Source: Paenibacillus montaniterrae (GTDB taxonomy: Bacteria; Bacillota; Bacilli; Paenibacillales; Paenibacillaceae). Taken from it: a stretch of DNA of 64,000 nucleotides. The translations under genes and the position numbers were made by a program. The notes beneath the pieces were generated by a model. It was not told where the DNA came from. It saw nothing but the letters and a program-made list of their open reading frames with translations, and did not search any database. Shown one piece after another: positions 25,694 through 34,454 of this stretch. Each line of letters begins with the position of its first letter. Positions within the stretch are counted from its first letter, which is position 1. The stretch lies in assembly GCF_018403185.1 (NCBI RefSeq), contig NZ_BOSE01000011.1, positions 119,001-183,000 on the forward strand. Reading direction: 5' to 3'.

Positions 25694-26995
25694 ATGTTAG
25701 ATCGTTACAGCAGACCAGAAATGAGAGCAATCTGGACGGAGCAAAACAAGTTTCAAGCATGGCTGGAGGTTGAGCTTTACGCTTGCGAGGCCTGGTCCGA
25801 GCTAGGCGTTATTCCACGCGAGGATGTTGAAGCGCTGCGTGCCAATGCAAGCTTTAATATCGAGCGCATTTATGAAATCGAGCAGGAAACACGCCATGAT
25901 GTTATTGCATTTACTCGCGCAGTATCTGAAACAGTTGGTCCGGAACGCAAATGGGTGCACTATGGTCTGACTTCTACCGATGTCGTGGATACAGCTAACG
26001 GCTACTTGCTGCGCCAGGCTAATGAAATTTTGCACAAGGATATTGTCAACTTCATCGACATTGTTCGTGAACAGGCGATTCGTTATAAAGATACACCAAT
26101 GATGGGCCGTACGCACGGCGTGCACGCTGAGCCAACGACTTTCGGCTTGAAGCTGGCGCTATGGTACGAGGAAATGAAGCGCAATCTTGAGCGTTTCGAG
26201 CATGCAGCAGACAACGTTCAGTATGGCAAAATTTCTGGTGCGGTCGGCACGTATGCGAATATTGATCCATTTGTTGAGCAGTTTGTATGCCAGAAGCTGG
26301 GCATCAAAGCGGCTCCGATATCAACGCAAACCCTTCAGCGTGACCGCCATGCAGAATATGTGGCGACGCTTGCGTTGATCGCAACCTCGCTTGATAAATT
26401 CGCCACAGAAATTCGCGCATTGCAAAAAAGCGAATTCCGCGAGGTGGAGGAGCCATTTGCAAAAGGTCAAAAGGGCTCTTCGGCTATGCCGCATAAGCGC
26501 AACCCGATCGGCTGCGAAAATATTTCCGGCTTGTCCCGTGTCATTCGCGGCCATATGCTGACAGCTTACGAAAATGTAACGCTTTGGCATGAAAGAGATA
26601 TTTCACATTCTTCCGCAGAGCGCGTTATCCTTCCGGATGCGACGATGCTGCTTAACTATATGTTGAACCGTCTTGGCAACATTATTAAAAACTTGACGGT
26701 ATTCCCTGAAAATATGAAGCGCAACATGCAAGCGACGTACGGTGTGCCTTTCTCCGGTCGCGTATTGACGAAGCTGATTGATAAAGGCTTCAGCCGCGAG
26801 CAGGCTTATGATACAGTGCAGCCGCGCGCGATGCAGGCATGGGAAACGAAAACGCAATTCCGTGACATTATTGAAGCAACTGAGGAGATTACGTCGGTGC
26901 TTTCGCCAGAGGAGATCGATGATTGCTTTAATCCGGGGTGGCATTTAAAGCACGTGGACACGATTTTCACCCGCCTCGGGTTGCTCGAAGATTAA
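25694..26995 (+). CDS. purB: Adenylosuccinate lyase
   Basis: 433 residues. The signature GQKGSSAMPHKRNPIGCENISG and MGRTHGVHAEPTTFG (catalytic His) are plain. It acts twice in the pathway, on SAICAR and on adenylosuccinate. The last codons and stop, TTGCTCGAAGATTAA, are complementary to TTAATCTCCGAGCAA at 27123-27137, the far arm of the repeat that follows. Confidence 0.97.
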   Translation: MLDRYSRPEMRAIWTEQNKFQAWLEVELYACEAWSELGVIPREDVEALRANASFNIERIYEIEQETRHDVIAFTRAVSETVGPERKWVHYGLTSTDVVDTANGYLLRQANEILHKDIVNFIDIVREQAIRYKDTPMMGRTHGVHAEPTTFGLKLALWYEEMKRNLERFEHAADNVQYGKISGAVGTYANIDPFVEQFVCQKLGIKAAPISTQTLQRDRHAEYVATLALIATSLDKFATEIRALQKSEFREVEEPFAKGQKGSSAMPHKRNPIGCENISGLSRVIRGHMLTAYENVTLWHERDISHSSAERVILPDATMLLNYMLNRLGNIIKNLTVFPENMKRNMQATYGVPFSGRVLTKLIDKGFSREQAYDTVQPRAMQAWETKTQFRDIIEATEEITSVLSPEEIDDCFNPGWHLKHVDTIFTRLGLLED

Positions 26996-27137
26996 TACGA
27001 TGCGTTTGCTGACGCAGCGTATTCGGCGGCGAGCTTTGCGTTCATCGCTCGTTCCGGTGCTCACGTACCAATTGCGTACGCTGCGCTCCTCTCTTCGCTA
27101 GCTTCACGCAAATCTCTTGGTCTTAATCTCCGAGCAA
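26981..27137 (+). repeat. Diverged family A-like repeat after purB (A8)
   Basis: The core shares GTATTCGGCGGCGA, CGGTGCTCACGTA, GTACGCTGCGCTCCTC and CTCTTGG with family A. Outer arms are TTGCTCGAAGATTAA (inside purB) and TTAATCTCCGAGCAA, 14 of 15 positions paired. Inner arms are GAGCTTTGCGTT / ACGCAAATCTC, a different subtype again. Confidence 0.75.
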
Positions 27138-27182
27138 TTCATGGAGCAGCCTGCATGCGTTACCCGCGAAGCTTCTGTGATT

Positions 27183-27333
27183 GTTCACGAGTGATCACGA
27201 TGTGATGCTTCGTAGCGTATTCGACGGCGAGCTTTGCGTTCATCGCTCGTTCCGGTGCTCACGTACCAATCCCGTACGCTGTGCTCCTCACTTCGCTAGC
27301 TTCACGCAAATCTCTTGGTGCTGACTCGTGAAC
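27183..27333 (+). repeat. Diverged family A-like repeat (A9)
   Basis: 151 bp with perfect outer arms GTTCACGAGT / ACTCGTGAAC and inner arms GAGCTTTGCGT / ACGCAAATCTC. The core again contains GGTGCTCACGTA and TACGCTGTGCTCC. Confidence 0.8.
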
Positions 27334-27399
27334 CTTCGAGGAAGCGTCTTGCATGCGTTACCCGCGAAGCTTCTGTGATTGTAGCTCGGGGAAGCGTCT

Positions 27400-27750
27400 T
27401 GTATGCGACGCTTCGCGTGTTGTGGGAGGTTCGGCGAAGTTCTTGTGTGTGACGCTTCGGAGTCGCGAAGAACGGCAACCAAGGTTTCCTGCTTCGCGTG
27501 TTGTGTGGGAGGTTCGGCGAAGTTCTTGTATGTATCGCTACGGAGTCGCGAAGGACGGCAACTTGGTTGCCTGCTTCGCGTGTTGTGGGAGGTTCGGCGA
27601 AGTTCTTGTATGTGTCGCTGTGGGGTCGCGAAGGACGGCAACTTGGTTGCCTGCTTCACGATTGTGTGAGGTATTCGGTGGAGTGTTTTGTTGGTATTGC
27701 TTTGATGTCGTGAAGGGCGAGCGCCTTGGTTGCTCTGCTTCACGGCTATG
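27400..27750 (+). repeat. ~80-bp tandem repeat between purB and purC
   Basis: GTTCGGCGAAGTTCTTGT recurs at 27429, 27512 and 27592 (83- and 80-base periods), and a decayed unit follows near 27670. Units contain GAGTCGCGAAG.ACGGCAAC and TGCTTCGCGTG. The period is not a multiple of three and reading frames change from unit to unit, so it is not a gene. GCGAAG/CTTCGC arms allow hairpins. Confidence 0.85.
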
Positions 27751-27776
27751 ATATTTTATTTAGGAGGAATAAGTTC

Positions 27777-28712
27777 ATGACTACGCAAGTGATGGCGATC
27801 TCATCAGCTGTTGAGTACGTACGTGCGCCGCTGATTTATAAAGGTAAGGTTCGTGAGCTGTATGATCTGGGAGAGCATTTCCTGATTGTGGTTACGGATC
27901 GTATTTCGGCGTTTGATTATGTGCTTGAGCCGGCTGTACCTGATAAGGGTAATGTGCTGAATTCGTTGTCGGCTTTTTGGTTTGGGCTGACTGAGGACAT
28001 TATTGCCAACCATGTTGTGCACACTGATGTGTATAAGCTGGGCGATGTGATTACGGAGCCTGAGCTGCTTAAGCATCGTATTACGGTTACTCGCAAGGCT
28101 GAGCGCATTGACATGGAATGTATTGTACGCGGCTATATTACTGGCGGTGGTTGGAGACAGTATGAGAAAACCGGGGCGATTAATGGTGATCCGCTGCCTG
28201 CTGGCCTTCGCAAGAATGAGAAGCTGCCTGAGCCGATTTTTACGCCTTCTGCCAAAAATGATATCGGGCATGATGAGGATATTTCATTTGCGGAAATGAG
28301 CAAACGAATCGGCAAGGAGCTGGCGGAGACGCTGCGCGAGCGTAGTCTTGCACTTTACAATTTTGCACATCGCTATTGTTTGGAAAAAGGTATTATTTTG
28401 GCGGACTGCAAATTTGAATTTGGCATTATTGATGGTGAAATTATTTTGATCGATGAAATTTTCACGCCAGATTCCTCTCGCTTCTGGGCAGAAGATAAAT
28501 TCGCCTACGATATTGAGATTGACAGTATGGATAAGGAGCCAGTGCGCGCCTATTTGCTTCAATCGGATTGGGATCGCGAAAGCATGCCGGCACCATTGCC
28601 GCAGCAGGTTGTTGAAGAGACGACTGAGCGGTATCGGGGGATATATACTCGACTAACAGGCAATAAGGTAGTTCAAAAATCCGACTTTGATGACGATGTA
28701 ACTTCGTTGTAG
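27777..28712 (+). CDS. purC: SAICAR synthetase
   Basis: 311 residues from ATG 27777 (TAGGAGGAAT upstream). LIYKGKVRELYDLG, GSGWRQYEKTG-like (GGGWRQYEKTG), LADCKFEFGI and LIDEIFTPDSSRFW are the SAICAR synthetase motifs. It belongs to the ~300-residue form. The last 14 residues, VVQKSDFDDDVTSL, and the stop are encoded by a family A repeat that begins at 28670, so the native C-terminus has been replaced or extended by repeat sequence. Confidence 0.95.
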   Translation: MTTQVMAISSAVEYVRAPLIYKGKVRELYDLGEHFLIVVTDRISAFDYVLEPAVPDKGNVLNSLSAFWFGLTEDIIANHVVHTDVYKLGDVITEPELLKHRITVTRKAERIDMECIVRGYITGGGWRQYEKTGAINGDPLPAGLRKNEKLPEPIFTPSAKNDIGHDEDISFAEMSKRIGKELAETLRERSLALYNFAHRYCLEKGIILADCKFEFGIIDGEIILIDEIFTPDSSRFWAEDKFAYDIEIDSMDKEPVRAYLLQSDWDRESMPAPLPQQVVEETTERYRGIYTRLTGNKVVQKSDFDDDVTSL

Positions 28713-28839
28713 CGGATTCGGCGGCGAATCTTGAACGCTAGCGAAAACTGCGGTGCTCACGTAGCTCTGCTCTACGCTGCGCTCCTCGTTTTCTACTAGC
28801 GTCCAAGCTTCTTGGTCCTGAAAGCCGAATTTTTGAACT
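28670..28839 (+). repeat. Family A repeat, short form (A10), overlapping the purC 3' end
   Basis: 170 bp; arms AGTTCAAAAATCCG / CGAATTTTTGAACT with one mismatch. Inner arms GAATCTTGAACGCTAG / CTAGCGTCCAAGCTTC. Confidence 0.92.
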
Positions 28840-28854
28840 TTCATTGGAAGAGGT

Positions 28855-29024
28855 AGTTCAAAAATCCGACTTTGATGACGATGTAACTTCGTTGTAGCGG
28901 ATTCGGCGGCGAATCTTGAACGCTAGCGAAAACTGCGGTGCTCACGTAGCTCTGCTCTACGCTGCGCTCCTCATTTTCTACTAGCGTCCAAGCTTCTTGG
29001 TCCTGAAAGCCGAATTTTTGAACT
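28855..29024 (+). repeat. Family A repeat, short form (A11)
   Basis: 170 bp, nearly identical to A10 and in tandem (185-base period), with spacer TTCATTGGAAGAGGT. Confidence 0.92.
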
Positions 29025-29039
29025 TTCATTGGAAGAGGT

Positions 29040-29226
29040 AGTTCAAAAAGCTCGACTTTGATGACGATGTAACTTCGTTGTAGCGGATTCGGCGGCGAAT
29101 CTTGAACGCTAGCGAAAGGTTATGCTTCCGATGTATGTTTCCTACGGAAACATTGGAGGTGCTCACGTAGCTTTTTACCTACGCTGCGCTCCGCGCCTTC
29201 TAGTATCGTCCAAGCTTCTTGCTCTT
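29040..29226 (+). repeat. Family A repeat, long form, lacking its right arm (A12)
   Basis: Begins AGTTCAAAAAGCTCG, contains the hairpin module (GTTTCCTACGGAAAC), and stops matching after CAAGCTTCTT. A family B element follows 19 bases later. Confidence 0.85.
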
Positions 29227-29244
29227 GCTTGCAAAAAGTACACC

Positions 29245-29374
29245 AGCGGAGGAGCAAAGCATCCGAAAAACGAAGTGAGTCGCCTTTAACATCGTAATGC
29301 AACCTTAAAAAATTCAAATAAGATAGCATTACGATTTAAAAAGCGACTGGAGGATGCTTTGCTCCGGAGCGCTG
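29245..29374 (+). repeat. Family B palindromic repeat (B2)
   Basis: 130 bp, arms GGAGCAAAGCATCC / GGATGCTTTGCTCC and ATCGTAATGC / GCATTACGAT. Confidence 0.92.
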
Positions 29375-29401
29375 TAAAGCTTACGAAGAGGCATTAAAAA
29401 A

Positions 29402-29455
29402 GCTCGACTTTGAATACACTGCGTGCGATCACTTCGTAGCGTATTCGATGGAGAA
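29402..29455 (+). repeat. Family A fragment between B2 and B3
   Basis: Matches the left end of family A (GCTCGACTTTGA..) and then ..ACTTCGTAGCGTATTCGATGG before B3 begins; the rest of the element is absent. Confidence 0.6.
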
Positions 29456-29461
29456 AGCACC

Positions 29462-29590
29462 AGCGGAGGAGCAAAGCATCCGAAAAACGAAGTGAGTCGC
29501 CTTTAACATCGTAATGCAACCTTAAAGAATCAAATAATAGAGCATTACGATTTAAAAAGCGACTGTAGGATGCTTTGCTCCGGAGCGTTG
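29462..29590 (+). repeat. Family B palindromic repeat (B3)
   Basis: 129 bp, same arms as B2; ends 20 bases before the purS ribosome site. Confidence 0.92.
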
Positions 29591-29627
29591 AATAAATTAA
29601 AAAAGTCTTGGGAGGCTATTGGCTATT

Positions 29628-29870
29628 ATGAAAGCAACTGTTTACGTAACGATTAAAGAAAATGTACTAGATCCACAAGGAGTTGCGGTGCAAGGCGGTC
29701 TTCATTCGCTTGGGTTTAATGAGGTAGGCAAGGTTCGCATCGGCAAATATCTAGAGCTTGAACTTGATACTACCGATCGTGCGGAGGCTGAAGCTCGCCT
29801 GAAAGTAATGTGCGAAAAGCTGTTGGCTAATACGGTTGTTGAAGACTACCGATTTGAACTGGAGGACTAA
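29628..29870 (+). CDS. purS: FGAM synthase subunit PurS
   Basis: 80 residues from ATG 29628, normal PurS length. MKATVYVTIKENVLDPQGVAVQGGLHSLGFNEVGKVRIGKY is the typical start. A TTG at 29619 is only 3 bases from GGGAGG. PurS bridges PurQ and small PurL in Gram-positive FGAM synthase. purQ begins 4 bases after the stop, with its ribosome site inside purS. Confidence 0.95.
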   Translation: MKATVYVTIKENVLDPQGVAVQGGLHSLGFNEVGKVRIGKYLELELDTTDRAEAEARLKVMCEKLLANTVVEDYRFELED

Positions 29871-29874
29871 TAAA

Positions 29875-30570
29875 ATGAAGTTTGCGGTACTTGTATTTCC
29901 AGGCTCGAACTGTGATATTGATTGCTACAAAGCTGTAGAGCAAACAATCGGTCAAGAAGTAGACTATGTGTGGCATACGGCTACGGATCTGTCAGCTTAT
30001 GATTGCATTCTCGTACCAGGGGGCTTTTCATACGGCGACTATCTTCGTTGCGGAGCAATTGCTCGCTTTGCCAATGTGATGAACGAGGTTAAAAAGGCTG
30101 CAGACGCAGGCAAATATATTTTGGGCATCTGCAACGGCTTCCAAATTTTGACCGAAGCTAATTTGCTGCCAGGTGCGCTTATTCGCAACAACGGCTTGAA
30201 ATTCCGCTGCCATCAATCGCCGCTTGAAGTGGTTAACAATCAAAACCCGTTTACGCGCGATTATGAGCAGGGTGAAGTGATTTCGATTCCTATCGCTCAT
30301 GGAGAAGGCAACTATTTCTGTGATGAAGCAACGCTGGCTGAGCTTCAAGCGAACAATCAAATTATTTTCCGTTATGCAGGAGATTCTAATCCTAACGGTT
30401 CTGTAGATAATATTGCAGGTATTAGCAACAAAGTAGGCAATGTAGTAGGCATGATGCCTCACCCTGAGCGCGCAGTTAGCGAGATTTTGGGCTCAGCGGA
30501 CGGCAAGCGCATGTTTACATCGATTTTGAATGCATGGAGGGAACAACATGGCACAGCAATTAACGGCTAA
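29875..30570 (+). CDS. purQ: FGAM synthase glutaminase subunit
   Basis: 231 residues from ATG 29875. Class I glutamine amidotransferase: VLVFPGSNCDID, LVPGGFSYGDYLRCGAIAR, LGICNGFQILTEANLLPG with the nucleophile Cys, and MMPHPERAVSE with the catalytic His. It delivers ammonia to PurL. The 3' end overlaps purL by 23 bases. Confidence 0.96.
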   Translation: MKFAVLVFPGSNCDIDCYKAVEQTIGQEVDYVWHTATDLSAYDCILVPGGFSYGDYLRCGAIARFANVMNEVKKAADAGKYILGICNGFQILTEANLLPGALIRNNGLKFRCHQSPLEVVNNQNPFTRDYEQGEVISIPIAHGEGNYFCDEATLAELQANNQIIFRYAGDSNPNGSVDNIAGISNKVGNVVGMMPHPERAVSEILGSADGKRMFTSILNAWREQHGTAING

Positions 30571-32794
30571 GGAGCCAACCGCAGAACAAATTGCGGAGCA
30601 AAAAATTTATCAGCAATTCGGCGTATCAGATTATGAGTATGAGCTAATCTGTGGCTTCCTTGGTGGTCGTAAGCCTAACTACACTGAAATCGGTGTATTC
30701 AGTGTTATGTGGTCCGAGCATTGTGCTTACAAAAACTCCAAGCCAATTTTGAAAAAGTTCCCGACCTCTGGACCGAAAGTATTGATGGGACCAGGCGAAG
30801 GTGCCGGTATTGTTGATATTGGCGACAACCAAGCGGTTGTATTCAAAATTGAATCTCATAACCATCCTTCAGCAGTTGAGCCTTACCAAGGCGCGGCTAC
30901 TGGTGTGGGCGGCATTATTCGCGACATTTTCTCGATGGGGGCACGTCCGGTTGCATTGCTGAACAGCCTTCGTTTTGGACGTCTTGAAAATGAGCGCGTT
31001 AAATATTTGTTCGAAAATGTAGTAAGCGGTATTGCTGGCTACGGCAACTGTATCGGGATTCCGACAGTAGCCGGCGAGGTTAATTTTGATGAAAGCTATG
31101 AAGGAAACCCGCTTGTTAACGCAATGTGCGTCGGCCTTATTGATCATGATAAAATTCAGCGCGGTGTAGCAAAAGGCGTTGGCAACCCTGTATTCTATGT
31201 TGGCCCTGCGACTGGCCGCGACGGTATTCACGGTGCAACGTTCGCATCTGTTGAGCTATCTGAGGAGTCTGAAGAGAAGAAAACAGCGGTTCAGGTCGGA
31301 GATCCATTTATGGAGAAGCTTGTTATGGAAGCAACGCTTGAGCTGATCAATTCCGGCATCGTGCTTGGTATTCAGGATATGGGCGCGGCTGGTCTTACAT
31401 GCTCCTCTGCGGAGATGGCTTCTAAAGCAGGCAACGGCCTTGAGCTTTACCTGGATGAAGTTCCTCAGCGCGAAAGCGATATGACACCTTATGAAATGAT
31501 GCTTTCCGAATCGCAGGAGCGCATGCTGTTTGTCGTTGAGCCGCAGCATGAAGCACAGGCGAAGGAAATTTTCGACCGTTGGGGCGTTATTTGCGTCAAG
31601 GTCGGCAAAGTTACAGACGATGGACGTTTGCGCTTGTTCCATAAAGGCGAGCAAGTTGCGGATATGCCGGTTAAAGCGCTTGTTGACGAATGTCCAGTGT
31701 ACAACCAGCCTTCCAAGGAGCCAGCATATTACGGTGAATTTGCCGATGTGAATGCGGCTGACTTTGCTGAAATTACAGATTTGAACGGAACATTAGCAGA
31801 AATTCTTGCATCGCCAACTGTGGCAAGCAAGGAATGGGTTTACAACCAATACGACTATATGGTTCGTACGGCAACAGCGGTACAGCCAGGCTCTGATGCT
31901 GCAGTTGTGCTTGTTGACGGTACACGCAAGGCGCTGGCGATGACGACAGACTGCAACAGCCGCTATGTTTATTTGGACCCTGTTGTGGGCGGACGCATTG
32001 CAGTTGCTGAAGCAGCGCGCAACATCGTTTGCTCTGGCGCTGAGCCGCTTGCAATTACAGATAACTTGAACTTCGGCTCTCCTGAGAAGCCGGAAGTGTT
32101 CTGGCAGATCGAAAAGTCTGCTGATGGCATTAGCGAAGCGTGCGTAGCGCTTGGAACACCGGTAATCGGTGGTAATGTCAGCTTGTACAATGAAAATGCA
32201 AAAGGCGCGATTTACCCGACTCCGGTTATCGGCATGGTTGGGCTCGTGCATGATGTTGACCATATTACAACGCAAAGCTTTAAGCAAGAAGGAGATGTCA
32301 TTATCCTTCTGGGCGAGACAAAAGCGGAGTTCGGCGGCTCTGAGCTGCAATATATTAAACAAGGGGCACCTGTTGGTCGCCCGCCAATGCTTGATCTTGA
32401 AGTCGAGAAAAATGTGCAGCAGTCCTTGCTATCTGCAATTCAAAGCGGTCTGGTTGCATCCGCGCATGACTTGTCTGAAGGCGGAATTGCAGCTGCGCTT
32501 GCAGAATCCTGCATTAGCGGCGGCATCGGTGCGAAAGTCTCGGCAGCTACTGAGCTTCGTGCAGATCATTATTTGTTCAGTGAATCCCAATCTCGCATTT
32601 TGCTTTCTGCAACTCCTGAAAAAGCAGAGGAGCTGCTTGCTCATTTTGCAAACCGCGGTGTAAAAGCTACTGTTATCGGTACAGTTGGCGGAGAGGACCT
32701 AGAGATTAACATCAATCAAAAAGCAGCGATCAACACACCAGTTGCTAAACTTGAGAGAGTGTGGAAGGATGCGATTCCATGTCTAATGAAATAA
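30548..32794 (+). CDS. purL: FGAM synthase, small PurL type
   Basis: 748 residues from ATG 30548 (GGAGGG upstream). This is the small PurL of the PurLQS complex. EIGVFSVMWSEHCAYKNSKPILK, IESHNHPSAVEPYQGAATGVGGIIRDIFSMGARP and GIQDMGAAGLTCSS are its motifs. It makes FGAM from FGAR with ATP. The end overlaps purF by 16 bases. Confidence 0.97.
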   Translation: MAQQLTAKEPTAEQIAEQKIYQQFGVSDYEYELICGFLGGRKPNYTEIGVFSVMWSEHCAYKNSKPILKKFPTSGPKVLMGPGEGAGIVDIGDNQAVVFKIESHNHPSAVEPYQGAATGVGGIIRDIFSMGARPVALLNSLRFGRLENERVKYLFENVVSGIAGYGNCIGIPTVAGEVNFDESYEGNPLVNAMCVGLIDHDKIQRGVAKGVGNPVFYVGPATGRDGIHGATFASVELSEESEEKKTAVQVGDPFMEKLVMEATLELINSGIVLGIQDMGAAGLTCSSAEMASKAGNGLELYLDEVPQRESDMTPYEMMLSESQERMLFVVEPQHEAQAKEIFDRWGVICVKVGKVTDDGRLRLFHKGEQVADMPVKALVDECPVYNQPSKEPAYYGEFADVNAADFAEITDLNGTLAEILASPTVASKEWVYNQYDYMVRTATAVQPGSDAAVVLVDGTRKALAMTTDCNSRYVYLDPVVGGRIAVAEAARNIVCSGAEPLAITDNLNFGSPEKPEVFWQIEKSADGISEACVALGTPVIGGNVSLYNENAKGAIYPTPVIGMVGLVHDVDHITTQSFKQEGDVIILLGETKAEFGGSELQYIKQGAPVGRPPMLDLEVEKNVQQSLLSAIQSGLVASAHDLSEGGIAAALAESCISGGIGAKVSAATELRADHYLFSESQSRILLSATPEKAEELLAHFANRGVKATVIGTVGGEDLEININQKAAINTPVAKLERVWKDAIPCLMK

Positions 32795-34260
32795 AAGGCT
32801 TGCAGCTTTGGACGGGAGATCATTACAACGAAGGTATCGGTCGAGACGATATTTTTGATAAATTACGTGAGGAATGCGGCGTGTTTGGTGTCTTCGGACA
32901 TCAAGACGCTGCTGCCGTTACCTTTTTTGGGCTGCATGCGCTTCAGCATCGCGGAGAGGAAAGCGCGGGCATTTGTACAGTGGACACCAGCGATGGCAAC
33001 AAGTTCAACTATCATCGCGAGATGGGACTGGTTAAGGAGGTTTTTAATCAGCCGATTCTTGAGCGCTTGAAGGGTGAACGCGCGATTGGTCATGTCCGTT
33101 ACTCGACTGCTGGTGAAAGCAAGCTGTCCAATGCTCAGCCGCTCGTGTTCAAATACCGCGACGGCGATCTTGCCATTGCAACGAACGGCAATATTGTAAA
33201 TGCGCCGGAAATCCGCAAGGAGCTGGAAGACAGCGGCTCGATCTTCCAAACGTCCAGTGATACCGAGGTTATTGCCCATCTAATCGCACGCTCCAGCAAA
33301 GATTTTGTTGAAGCAACGCGCGATGCCCTTCGTCGTATCGTTGGCGGCTTTGCCTTTTTAATAATGACTAATGATAAGCTGATTGTAGCTTCAGATCCGC
33401 ACGGCTTGCGACCATTATCTATGGCTGCCATTGGCGATGGGTATTTGTTCGCCTCTGAAACATGCGCATTTGAAACGGTTGGCGGTGAATATATTCGCGA
33501 TGTACAGCCTGGCGAAATGATTATTGTTGATGAGTCTGGCATCCAGTATGATCGCTATGATGCAGGAGAATCTCGCCGCGCGATTTGCGCGATGGAATAT
33601 ATCTATTTTGCACGCCCGGACAGCGATATTAATGAAATCAACATCCATGCTGCCCGCAAGCGTATGGGCAAGCGATTGGCAGTTGAATCCTTCGTTGATG
33701 CCGATGTCGTAACAGGCGTACCGGATTCCAGTATTTCAGCAGCAATTGGCTATGCTGAGCAGACAGGAATTCCTTATGAGCTAGGACTTATAAAAAATAA
33801 ATATACAGGTCGTACCTTTATCCAGCCTTCACAGGAGCTTCGCGAGCGCGGAGTTAAGATGAAGCTTTCGGCAGTCCGTAAGGTAGTCGAAGGCAAACGC
33901 GTCGTTATGATTGATGATTCAATTGTTCGCGGCACAACCTCGCTGCGCATCGTTAATTTGCTGCGTGAGGCAGGCGCGACTGAGGTGCATGTGCGCATTA
34001 CTTCGCCTCCATTCAAAAATCCGTGTTACTACGGGATTGATACACCGGACCGCAAGGAGCTTATTGCTTCAAGTCGTACAGTTGAGGAAATTCGTCAGCA
34101 AATTAACGCTGACTCCCTCGCATTTCTGACGGATCAAGGCTTTATGGAAGCAGTAGGCGGCTTTGAAGGGAAGTATAAGCATGGCATGTGCATGGCTTGC
34201 TTCGACAATGATTATCCGACTGTGGTGAACGAGGAGTCAGACAAAAGCTGCAGCTGCTAA
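32779..34260 (+). CDS. purF: Amidophosphoribosyltransferase
   Basis: 493 residues from ATG 32779 (GGAAGGAT upstream). The catalytic Cys is in REECGVFGVFG at residue 33, so the N-terminal stretch to be removed is longer than the 11 residues of B. subtilis PurF. LHALQHRGEESAGI follows. The PRPP loop is VVMIDDSIVRGTTS. Near the C-terminus GMCMACF supplies two of the Cys ligands of the oxygen-sensitive [4Fe-4S] cluster. It catalyses the first step of purine synthesis. A family A repeat starts 8 bases after the stop. Confidence 0.97.
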   Translation: MSNEIKGLQLWTGDHYNEGIGRDDIFDKLREECGVFGVFGHQDAAAVTFFGLHALQHRGEESAGICTVDTSDGNKFNYHREMGLVKEVFNQPILERLKGERAIGHVRYSTAGESKLSNAQPLVFKYRDGDLAIATNGNIVNAPEIRKELEDSGSIFQTSSDTEVIAHLIARSSKDFVEATRDALRRIVGGFAFLIMTNDKLIVASDPHGLRPLSMAAIGDGYLFASETCAFETVGGEYIRDVQPGEMIIVDESGIQYDRYDAGESRRAICAMEYIYFARPDSDINEINIHAARKRMGKRLAVESFVDADVVTGVPDSSISAAIGYAEQTGIPYELGLIKNKYTGRTFIQPSQELRERGVKMKLSAVRKVVEGKRVVMIDDSIVRGTTSLRIVNLLREAGATEVHVRITSPPFKNPCYYGIDTPDRKELIASSRTVEEIRQQINADSLAFLTDQGFMEAVGGFEGKYKHGMCMACFDNDYPTVVNEESDKSCSC

Positions 34261-34267
34261 GAGAGGT

Positions 34268-34439
34268 AGTTCAAAATGTCCGACTTTGATGACGATGCGG
34301 CTTCTCTGTAGCTTATTCGACGGCGAATATGTCACGCTACCGAAAGCTGTGGTGCTCACGTAGCAAGTGCCTACGCTGCGCTCCTCGCTTTCTAGTATCG
34401 TGCCATATTCTTGGTCCTGAAAGCCGAACATTTTGAACT
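34268..34439 (+). repeat. Family A repeat, short form (A13)
   Basis: 172 bp; outer arms AGTTCAAAATGTCCG / CGAACATTTTGAACT (one mismatch). Inner arms GAATATGTCACG / CGTGCCATATTC, a subtype distinct from A10 but again complementary. Confidence 0.92.
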
Positions 34440-34454
34440 TTCATTGGAAGAAGT

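Noticed and set aside
27288..27751. Long frames on both strands in the purB-purC gap with repeated peptides such as RFGEVLVC
   Set aside because: They are by-products of the ~80-bp tandem repeat, whose period shifts frame; no ribosome sites.
28653..29029. Two near-identical ~62-codon minus-strand frames
   Set aside because: They are the reverse strand of tandem repeats A10 and A11, not genes.
27183..29600. Possible CRISPR array
   Set aside because: Units are 80-207 bp, palindromic and contiguous or with conserved short spacers; no unique ~30-base spacers and no cas genes.
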